The position numbers and the translations under genes are program-made. The notes beneath the pieces were generated by a model. That model had not been told where the DNA came from. It did no database searches and saw only the letters and a list, made by a program, of their open reading frames with translations. A DNA stretch of 64,000 bases, taken from contig NZ_CP099917.1 in the NCBI RefSeq assembly GCF_030994125.1, positions 434,001 to 498,000 on the forward strand. The letters run 5' to 3'. The stretch is from Pseudoalteromonas xiamenensis. Lineage in GTDB: Bacteria; Pseudomonadota; Gammaproteobacteria; Enterobacterales; Alteromonadaceae. Shown one piece after another: positions 18,287 through 25,348 of the stretch; the first letter of the stretch is position 1, and the number at the start of each line of letters is the position of its first letter.

Positions 18287-19993
18287 ATGCGAGCAGTGGA
18301 AATTGCGGAAATAATCTTAGCCGGGTTTACTAAACATTATCGAATTTTCCAATCAATTACAGCCAAAGCCCCAATCGCATTCGGTAACCGAGATTGGCAA
18401 TCTATTCAAACGATTAGCTCGATGCGCATCGCTCAATATGATGCACGTGTAAATGAAACGATTGAACTCCTAAAAACCAAACAACGCATCCAGCCACTGA
18501 ATGAGTGTCTTTGGCGTACAGTTAAAGAAGCGTTTCAAGAGCGCCTCGTTTTTCATCCACAAGCGGAGCTTGCCGAAACCTTTTATAACTCTGTTTTTTG
18601 TCGTTTGTTTCATCGCCGCTATTTCAACAATGAATTTATTTTTGTCGTATCTTCCATGAAACAAAACTCCACAGTGCCCGTTGAAGCCGAATATCGGAGT
18701 TATTTTCCTGTGACAGATGGGTTAAAGCCTACAATTCGAAACATCATCAATCATTTCGGGTTTGGCGCGCCCTTCACCGACCTTGATGGCGATATAAGGA
18801 AATTGGTCAAGGCATTTATCAAACAAGCCCCTGACACCCATCATCAACGTCATCAAATGCGCTTTGACATTTTGCACTCCCCTTTTTACCGCAATAAAGC
18901 AGCCTACATTGTTGGTCGAGTCGTCTCCTTGTCTGGTATTCAGCCGTTTATTATCGCCATTTTAAACACTGAAGAACGCGGTATACACATCGACGCGCTG
19001 ATTACGCAATCCAGTCAAATGCGCGTCATTTTTGGATTTGCACGTGCTTATTTTTTTGTCCAAACACATGCTCCGTCAGCATTAGTTGGCTTTTTAAATC
19101 AACTTATGCCGAGTAAAACGGCTGCTGAATTGTACAACGCTATCGGGTTTCATAAACAAGGCAAAACAGAGTTTTATCGCGAGTTTCTAAATCAACTCGA
19201 AAGTAACGTCGAGCAGTTTATTGCCGCTCCTGGAACCAGAGGTATGGTAATGATGGTGTTTACACTCCCTTCGTTTCCCTATGTATTTAAAGTCATCAGA
19301 GACCAATTTTCTGAAAGCAAACCATTTGGACGAGAAACAGTGCTGGCTCGATATCAATTAGTTAAAAACCATGACCGTGTTGGCCGTATGGCCGATACGA
19401 TTGAGTATTCGAACGTCGTCTTTCCGTTAACTCGTTTCTCGGACGAATTGCTAAACGAATTACAATCAAGTATCGCTGGGAGTATGGTAATAGAAAATGA
19501 CCTGTTGATTATCAAACACCTTTACATTGAAAGACGCATGACACCGCTTAATTTGTTTCTTCAAACCTGTAGCGATGACGATGCAAAAAGCGTTATGGCT
19601 GATTATGGTCAAGCACTTAAAGAAATGGTTTCCGCAAATATTTTTCCAGGTGATATGCTGCTTAAAAACTTTGGTGTCACCAAACATCAGCGGGTAATTT
19701 TCTACGACTACGACGAAGTTCAATATTTGACAGAAATGAACTTTAGAGAGATGCCTAAGCAAAGTGCGGAAAATTATTTAGAATACAGCGAAGTTTCTTC
19801 TGCGCCTCAAGATGTCTTTCCCGAACAGCTATGTACTTTTGTTTTGCCAGACCCTAAACTAAGGGCGCTGTTTTTAGAAGCCCACCCAGATCTTGCTGGC
19901 GTCGCTTTCTGGAAGCAAGCCCAAACAGATATTCGCCAAAAGGTGATGAAACACATCTATCCCTATCCTCAAGAGCAACGTTTTTGCTTATGA
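18287..19993 (+). CDS. aceK: Isocitrate dehydrogenase kinase/phosphatase
   Basis: Bifunctional enzyme that phosphorylates and dephosphorylates isocitrate dehydrogenase, setting flux between the TCA cycle and the glyoxylate shunt. 568 aa, family size. The ATP-binding loop APGTRGMVMMVFTLPSFPYV is near residue 315, and the catalytic segment GDMLLKNFGVTKHQRVIFYD and following YDE near residue 455-480. Here it stands without aceA or aceB next to it; a LysR gene starts 27 nt downstream. Confidence 0.97.
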   Translation: MRAVEIAEIILAGFTKHYRIFQSITAKAPIAFGNRDWQSIQTISSMRIAQYDARVNETIELLKTKQRIQPLNECLWRTVKEAFQERLVFHPQAELAETFYNSVFCRLFHRRYFNNEFIFVVSSMKQNSTVPVEAEYRSYFPVTDGLKPTIRNIINHFGFGAPFTDLDGDIRKLVKAFIKQAPDTHHQRHQMRFDILHSPFYRNKAAYIVGRVVSLSGIQPFIIAILNTEERGIHIDALITQSSQMRVIFGFARAYFFVQTHAPSALVGFLNQLMPSKTAAELYNAIGFHKQGKTEFYREFLNQLESNVEQFIAAPGTRGMVMMVFTLPSFPYVFKVIRDQFSESKPFGRETVLARYQLVKNHDRVGRMADTIEYSNVVFPLTRFSDELLNELQSSIAGSMVIENDLLIIKHLYIERRMTPLNLFLQTCSDDDAKSVMADYGQALKEMVSANIFPGDMLLKNFGVTKHQRVIFYDYDEVQYLTEMNFREMPKQSAENYLEYSEVSSAPQDVFPEQLCTFVLPDPKLRALFLEAHPDLAGVAFWKQAQTDIRQKVMKHIYPYPQEQRFCL

Positions 19994-20020
19994 GCAAAAT
20001 AACCATAAAAAAGGAATGTT

Positions 20021-20959
20021 GTGAACATCAGTAAAATCGATCTCAATCTACTTGTTTACTTAGATACATTATTAAGAGAATGCAACGTAACGCGAGCTGC
20101 GAATCAGCTTAGTATTACGCAACCAGCAATGAGTAATGGTCTTAAACGACTCCGTAATTTATTTAATGACCCTATTTTAGTCCGCACTTCTGAAGGCATG
20201 GTACCGACAGAACGCGCGCTTGAACTTCAGCCCGTGATCCGCGGGATATTAATGACGCTGGAAGAAACACTCGCGCCAAACAGAGAGTTTTCGCCATCAC
20301 AGAGTAAGCGTGTCTTTAGGATTATGGCGAGTGATTATGCGGCGAGTACACTTGCACCAAAATTACTCACTAAATTGCATGAAGAGGCTCCAGATACAAC
20401 GCTTGATATCTTAACGCCAAGCGACGTTACGTTTCACGATGTTGAAAATGGCAAAGTGGACATGGCCATCAACCGCTTCGAAAACCTGCCGCAATCTTTT
20501 CATCACAAACGAATTTGGAAAGACAGCTTTTGTTGTCTGGTAAAAGCTGACAACCCGATTATTCATCAATTTAGTTTGGAAGCGTATTTAAATGCTAGGC
20601 ACATCTGGGTAAGTAAAACAGGCTTTGGTGTCGGTGTTGGTATGGACCCTGCCGATGTGCAAAAATTGGGCTGGGTTGATGAGGCTCTTGCGCATTTTGG
20701 TAAGCATCGCAATATTGCGACATTCACTCGAAATTACCACGTGGCGATTCATCTTGCAAAAGAGCAAAATTTAGTTGCAACCTTGCCGTCTAAGGCCGCT
20801 AACATTTACAAAGATGATCCAAATCTTGCCATCGTGGAACCGCCGTTTCCCATTCCTCCATTCGAGCTCGATATGATTTGGAGCCCATTATTACATAGAG
20901 ACGCAAGCCACATCTGGTTGAGGCAAAAAATTGCGGAAGTTGCTGACGAGTTAAAATAG
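20021..20959 (+). CDS. LysR-family transcriptional regulator
   Basis: 312 aa starting at GTG, preceded by AAGGAA at good spacing. The N-terminal winged helix (about residues 5-65) is typical: NLLVYLDTLLRECNVTRAA, ITQPAMSNGLKRLR and DPILVRTSEGMVPT. It belongs to the NodD/LeuO-like side of the family. The effector domain spans about 90-300. It follows aceK in the same direction with 27 nt between; control of aceK or of glyoxylate metabolism is possible but not shown. Target and ligand unknown. Confidence 0.9.
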   Translation: MNISKIDLNLLVYLDTLLRECNVTRAANQLSITQPAMSNGLKRLRNLFNDPILVRTSEGMVPTERALELQPVIRGILMTLEETLAPNREFSPSQSKRVFRIMASDYAASTLAPKLLTKLHEEAPDTTLDILTPSDVTFHDVENGKVDMAINRFENLPQSFHHKRIWKDSFCCLVKADNPIIHQFSLEAYLNARHIWVSKTGFGVGVGMDPADVQKLGWVDEALAHFGKHRNIATFTRNYHVAIHLAKEQNLVATLPSKAANIYKDDPNLAIVEPPFPIPPFELDMIWSPLLHRDASHIWLRQKIAEVADELK

Positions 20960-20980
20960 CTCATCAGCAACACAAATACC

Positions 20981-21091
20981 TTATATCGGTAAATTCATTG
21001 CAATTTCAACAACGTACCCTCTTTGGGTCTGGTTTTTTATGTTGACTTCGCCATCAAGGTCATGAAAACTTAACATTAGTTTGCTGAACTA
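20981..21091 (-). pseudogene. Decayed C-terminal tail of a sensor histidine kinase
   Basis: Between the LysR gene and the glycosyltransferase cassette, the minus strand reads LLGH-stop-FSKLMLSFHDLDGEVNIKNQ and then GYVVEIAMNLPI before a TAA. The pattern (G-H/L, then L..LDGE..I.N....GYVVEI..NLP) resembles the last G-box and terminal strand of a histidine-kinase ATPase domain. Only about 40 codons remain and there is an in-frame TAG, so this is a remnant, not a gene. A chance match is possible. Confidence 0.4.
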
Positions 21092-21094
21092 ATG
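21074..21094. promoter_or_regulatory. Perfect 8-5-8 inverted repeat upstream of the glycosyltransferase cassette
   Basis: CATTAGTT, five bases, AACTAATG: a dyad suited to a dimeric regulator, 51 nt before the ATG at 21145. It overlaps the kinase remnant. Which protein might bind it is unknown. Confidence 0.5.
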
Positions 21095-21144
21095 CCCTAA
21101 CAAGATACGCAATATTACAGCGTGCAGTAAGGATAAATATAGAT

Positions 21145-21930
21145 ATGACCAATTTAGAAACCCCCTCTAATGACTTTGAGGTTTCTGTTTTAATCCCGGC
21201 AAAGAATGAAGCCGAAAATATCCCTTCTCTCGTTACCGAAATCCACCAAAGTTTGCATCTTTACGTTACCTTCGAAGTGGTTCTGGTTAATGACGGTAGT
21301 ACCGATGAAACAGCACGAGTATTTACTGAAACTTGCGAGTCTTTGAACGTACCAGCTCAATTGATTTCAACTGAGCATAGTGTAGGTCAGTCTACCGCGT
21401 TGTATATTGCAGGCCATAATGCGAGAGCAAAATGGCTCGTGACAATCGATGGTGATGGCCAAAATGACCCCGCAGATATTCCAAATATGGTGTCTGAAGC
21501 AAATTCACTTCAGGGTAGTACGGATTTCTGTATCGCGGGGTATCGCCATAAACGAAAAGATACATCATGGAAACGTTTTCAATCACGAATCGCAAACCGA
21601 GTTCGAAATTGGTTTTTGAATGACGGCGTTCCAGACACAGGCTGTGGACTCAAACTTATCCCTAAGTCAACATGGGTGAAACTTCCCTACTTCAATCACA
21701 TGCACCGTTATTTGCCTGCATTAATTAAACGTATTGGCGGTGATATTCGCGTCGTTCCTGTCGCACATCGAGACCGCACTGCGGGTGTTTCGAAATATAC
21801 TGCTTGGAACCGCGTTTGGGTTGGTATTGTTGATATGTTTGCTGTTAAATGGCTCATAGCGAGAACCAAACACCCCGTTATAAAACAACATACTCATATC
21901 AATGCAGAGCAAAAGAATAATGCTGCTTAA
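21145..21930 (+). CDS. GT2 polyprenyl-phosphate glycosyltransferase (DPM1/ArnC/RgtE-like)
   Basis: 261-aa cytoplasmic-face transferase predicted to move a sugar from a nucleotide donor to undecaprenyl phosphate. GT-A features: SVLIPAKNEAENIPSL at the N-terminus, VLVNDGSTDET, and the metal motif TIDGDGQNDPADI near residue 110. The DPM1-type QSRIANRVRNWFL, DTGCGLKLI and HRDRTAGVSKY segments follow. No strong C-terminal membrane pair, unlike ArnC, so it is closer to soluble DPM1-like enzymes. It overlaps the next gene by 29 nt and opens the four-gene cassette. The sugar is not readable from the sequence; the epimerase downstream suggests galacturonate. Confidence 0.88.
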   Translation: MTNLETPSNDFEVSVLIPAKNEAENIPSLVTEIHQSLHLYVTFEVVLVNDGSTDETARVFTETCESLNVPAQLISTEHSVGQSTALYIAGHNARAKWLVTIDGDGQNDPADIPNMVSEANSLQGSTDFCIAGYRHKRKDTSWKRFQSRIANRVRNWFLNDGVPDTGCGLKLIPKSTWVKLPYFNHMHRYLPALIKRIGGDIRVVPVAHRDRTAGVSKYTAWNRVWVGIVDMFAVKWLIARTKHPVIKQHTHINAEQKNNAA

Positions 21931-22593
21931 AAGTTTTGTCTTTGGAATTGCAATAATCAGTATTATTGCTCTTCTTCAGCTTGGTATGATTGGTAACGTT
22001 GATCTGCATGAAAAACTGCTTGTCCTTCAAGCAAAAGCTGGCATTTGGGGTTGGCCAATTTTTTGCGTTGTTTGTGTTGTCTTTACGTCAATAGGTGGAG
22101 CGAGACAAATTGTCGCGCTTGCTTGTGGAGCGTTGGTTGGCGGTGTATCTGGCGCCTTCTTCTCCACGGCACTTACAACACTTGGCGCACTTTTGACCAT
22201 TCTGTTTATCCGATTTTTCGGGGGGAATGGTTTATCAAAAAATACCAACGAAAAATCTGGTTTCTTTCTGAATTACTAAAAAATCATACTTGGGCGTGGA
22301 TTTGCGCAATTAGACTACTTCCTGTTGGTTCAAATCTACTAACAAACATTGCTGCAGCTGTTAGCTTTTTGCCCCTGCCGAGTGTTCTCATTGGCAGCTT
22401 TGTCGGTTATCTGCCACAAATGTTTTTGTTTAGTTTCATCGGTGCAGGCGTTGCACAAGAAGATACCACCAAACTTTGGTTGAGTATTGTTTTGTTTATC
22501 GTGTCTAGCCTGATGGGTAGCTACCTCTATAAACATGGTGTAAAGGACAAAATAATAGCGTTAAAACAACAGGATATGCCAAATGTTCAATAA
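21902..22593 (+). pseudogene. VTT-domain (TVP38/TMEM64, DedA-like) membrane protein, frameshifted
   Basis: Reads in two frames. The first (21902-22279) has the N-terminal membrane segment, then the family core FTSIGGARQIVALACGALVG. The second continues as GEWFIKKYQRKIWFLSELLK, IRLLPVGSNLLTNIAAA and GSFVGYLPQMFLFSFIG to 22593. They join at a run of six G (22220-22225): a seventh G gives RFFGGEWFIKK. The conserved G-R and R-L-P-V/G-N motifs are those of VTT proteins, some of which (DedA branch) flip polyprenyl phosphate. It overlaps the genes on both sides. If intact in the cell it is a candidate lipid-carrier flippase for this cassette. Confidence 0.82.
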
Positions 22594-24289
22594 AATATCT
22601 GAGGACACGTGGGTTAAACTTATTTTTGCTGCACTCGTTCTTGCGCTTATTGCCGGCCTTGGTCTTCGTTTTCCATGGCCTGCCGACGAGCCTCGTTTTG
22701 CGCAAATTGCTAGAGAAATGCTGATGTCAGGGCAATGGTTATTTCCGACGCGTGCTGGTGAGTTTTACCCAGATAAACCCCCCGTGTTCATGTGGTTAAT
22801 TTCAATCTCTTACTTAATTACACAACATTTCAAAATCGCTTTTTTACTACCGTCTGCACTTGCAGGCCTTGGTGTAGCCTACCTCGTTTACGACATTACT
22901 AAACGTCTTTATGATAAAAAAATCGCTATCACGGCCCTGCTGATACTGATCATCTGCCCACAATTCTTATTACAAGCAAAAGCCGCTCAAATCGATATGG
23001 TTTTGTGTTTCTTCACAACCATGGGTTGCTATGGATTGATTAGGCACTATATTCTAGGTCCAAGTAGCAAATGGCTTTATCTCGCGTTTATTGCCATGGC
23101 GATTGGTGTCATGACCAAAGGCGTTGGATTTTTACCAATGTTGATGCTTATTCCACTTGCGTTGTGGTTCAAAAATACCCCGACTCGAAAAAGCTGGAAA
23201 TGGCAGAATTGGTTAGCCGTTGTTCTCTTTTTTGTAACATTGGCTTGTTGGTTGGGACCGATGTTGTACCAAGTTAATGTGCTACAGACACCCGAACTCA
23301 TCGCGTATAAAAACAATATACTTTTTAAACAAACGGCTGAACGCTATGCGAACGCCTGGCATCACCAAGAGCCTTGGCACTATTTTATCTTAAAAGTCAT
23401 CCCGATGATGTGGTTTCCCGCGCTGGCGGTTATCGTATTCGCTTGGAAGGAATGTGTTACCTTATTCAAGTCGCAACCTATTTTCAAAGTCCTTATTACA
23501 TGGGTTGTACTTGTACTTATGTTTTTCTCAATTAGTACTGGTAAGCGTGGTGTGTATATTTTCCCTGCACTACCGATGTTTTCTATCGTCGCGGCCATTG
23601 TTTGGCACAAGATTGAAAGAGAAAATATTCGTCTCTGGATTAGACGCGTTTTATTTGGTTTTGCAGGTCTCGTTACCTTTTTGCTCTTTGCTATCGCGTT
23701 CGTAATCGTCTTTAAATCGCAACTTCTTGAAAAGAAACATGGCGACTACTTGCCATTATTAAACGATTTAGTTCCTTTTATCGCCATAATGGCTGCACTT
23801 CTCGTGTTGCTCTTAGTTAAACTTAGAAAGTCAGATGCATTTCAGGCACTCGCCAGCATTACACTGGTTGTTTGGCTTGCGGTTGGATTCGTCGTATGGC
23901 CTATCGCGGATAGTTACCGAACGCCTGACGTTATTATGGAAAAAGCCCAGACCATTATGCCAAATGACAGCGAACTCGGTTTAGTTCGATTCAAAGAACA
24001 GTTTTTAATGTTCGCAACAAAACCGATTACTCATTTCAGTTACCTTGCCGATGAAAAAACACAGTTTCAACGCGCGTGGCAATGGGTATTTGCAAAGCAG
24101 AATCGGTTTATTCTTGTATCTGATGAAGAACCTTGGTTTTGTTTCAATAAAAACAATGCGATAGAACTGGGTCAAGCACACCGAAGGACATGGTATTTAT
24201 TATCACACGATCAAATTGAATCGACTTGCGACACACCGGACACGATGAAGACCTATCAGTTTGTTCCAAATTCAGAAGTGGTATTTTAA
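22583..24289 (+). CDS. GT39/ArnT-like polyprenyl-phosphate-sugar transferase
   Basis: 568-aa integral membrane protein of the dolichyl-phosphate-mannose / ArnT superfamily. After the first membrane segment comes the acidic loop PWPADEPRFAQIAREML, with D35 and E36 at the place of the catalytic Asp of ArnT and PMTs. DKPPVFMWL and about eleven further hydrophobic segments follow, then a C-terminal periplasmic part from about residue 445. It should transfer the lipid-carried sugar to an acceptor on the periplasmic face; lipid A or core is the usual acceptor for this type. It overlaps both neighbours, ending in TAATG with the epimerase. Confidence 0.87.
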   Translation: MFNKISEDTWVKLIFAALVLALIAGLGLRFPWPADEPRFAQIAREMLMSGQWLFPTRAGEFYPDKPPVFMWLISISYLITQHFKIAFLLPSALAGLGVAYLVYDITKRLYDKKIAITALLILIICPQFLLQAKAAQIDMVLCFFTTMGCYGLIRHYILGPSSKWLYLAFIAMAIGVMTKGVGFLPMLMLIPLALWFKNTPTRKSWKWQNWLAVVLFFVTLACWLGPMLYQVNVLQTPELIAYKNNILFKQTAERYANAWHHQEPWHYFILKVIPMMWFPALAVIVFAWKECVTLFKSQPIFKVLITWVVLVLMFFSISTGKRGVYIFPALPMFSIVAAIVWHKIERENIRLWIRRVLFGFAGLVTFLLFAIAFVIVFKSQLLEKKHGDYLPLLNDLVPFIAIMAALLVLLLVKLRKSDAFQALASITLVVWLAVGFVVWPIADSYRTPDVIMEKAQTIMPNDSELGLVRFKEQFLMFATKPITHFSYLADEKTQFQRAWQWVFAKQNRFILVSDEEPWFCFNKNNAIELGQAHRRTWYLLSHDQIESTCDTPDTMKTYQFVPNSEVVF

Positions 24290-25278
24290 TGATGGCCAAT
24301 ATTTTAAATGATAAACCGATACTGGTTACTGGGGCTGCCGGATTCATCGGCTTCCATCTAGCAAAAGCATTACTTGATAAAGGCTGCACTGTTGTTGGCT
24401 TAGATAACCTAAACGCCTATTATAGCCCAGAGTTAAAAGATGCACGGCTCTCACTGTTAAGTGAATATCCCAACTTCACATTCAAAAAAATAGAGCTTAA
24501 TAGTCTGTCGGAGCTCCAAGCTCTTTTCGACACATATAAGTTCGACGTTGTCGTTCATCTAGCAGCACAAGCTGGCGTACGTTACTCTATTGATGCACCA
24601 ATGACATACTGTGACAGTAACCTTGTTGGAATGATGCATATACTTGAGTGCTGTCGCCATAATGCAATTAAGCACCTTCTTTTTGCTTCTTCCAGCTCGG
24701 TTTATGGCCTTTCGGATACTATGCCATTAACCGAAACGGCAAAGACAGATTCACCGGTATCTCTTTATGCAGCCACAAAAAAAGCAAATGAGGCCATGGC
24801 ATACAGCTATGCAAAATTGTATGGGCTACCAATGACCGGACTACGCTTTTTCACGGTATACGGGCCTTGGGGTCGCCCAGACATGGCGTTGTTCAAATTC
24901 GTAGAAAAGATGCGTAATCACCAGTCCATAGACGTGTACAATATGGGGCAAATGCGCCGTGACTTTACTTACATTGATGATGTTATCAATGCAATAGTTA
25001 GCATGATCCCTAATGTACCGGACCAAAAAGTACCCTATGAAATCTTCAACATAGGCTCTAACAATCCAAAGCAATTACTCGATTTTATTGAGGAAATAGA
25101 ACGTGCATTGGGTGTCAAAGCAGACAAGAACTTGTTACCAATGCAAGCGGGCGATGTACTCGACACGTGGGCGGATGTACAAAAACTTAAAAAACATGGA
25201 CATCCATTGCCAAACACACCGTTTGCCGACGGTATAAAAGCGTTTGTTGATTGGCATTTGGCATACTACGCCACATAA
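24289..25278 (+). CDS. UDP-glucuronate 4-epimerase
   Basis: Extended short-chain dehydrogenase that interconverts UDP-glucuronate and UDP-galacturonate. 329 aa from the ATG that overlaps the previous stop (the adjacent second ATG is an equal choice). It has the NAD motif GAAGFIGFHLA, the family-specific GLDNLNAYYSPELK, catalytic Ser in SSSSVYG, YxxxK in LYAATKKANEAMA, and GLRFFTVYGPWGRPDMALF and GQMRRDFTYIDD. These match the LpsL/WbnF/CapI-type uronate epimerases rather than plain GalE. It supplies the likely donor sugar for the two glycosyltransferases upstream. Confidence 0.93.
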   Translation: MMANILNDKPILVTGAAGFIGFHLAKALLDKGCTVVGLDNLNAYYSPELKDARLSLLSEYPNFTFKKIELNSLSELQALFDTYKFDVVVHLAAQAGVRYSIDAPMTYCDSNLVGMMHILECCRHNAIKHLLFASSSSVYGLSDTMPLTETAKTDSPVSLYAATKKANEAMAYSYAKLYGLPMTGLRFFTVYGPWGRPDMALFKFVEKMRNHQSIDVYNMGQMRRDFTYIDDVINAIVSMIPNVPDQKVPYEIFNIGSNNPKQLLDFIEEIERALGVKADKNLLPMQAGDVLDTWADVQKLKKHGHPLPNTPFADGIKAFVDWHLAYYAT

Positions 25279-25293
25279 CCCATTTTACTAATT

Positions 25294-25329
25294 AAAAAGC
25301 CGAACAGTATTCTCTACTATTCGGCTTTT
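25294..25329 (+). terminator. Bidirectional terminator between the epimerase and the DUF349 gene
   Basis: AAAAGCCGAA and TTCGGCTTTT form a 10-bp stem, continued inside by AGTA / TACT after one mismatch, with A/T tracts on both sides. It serves the convergent genes ending at 25278 and 25349. Confidence 0.88.
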
Positions 25330-25348
25330 ATTTACATGGACTTGACAA

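Noticed and set aside
18287-20959. Complete glyoxylate operon
   Set aside because: aceK is present, but aceA and aceB are not in the window; the LysR gene alone does not show a pathway.
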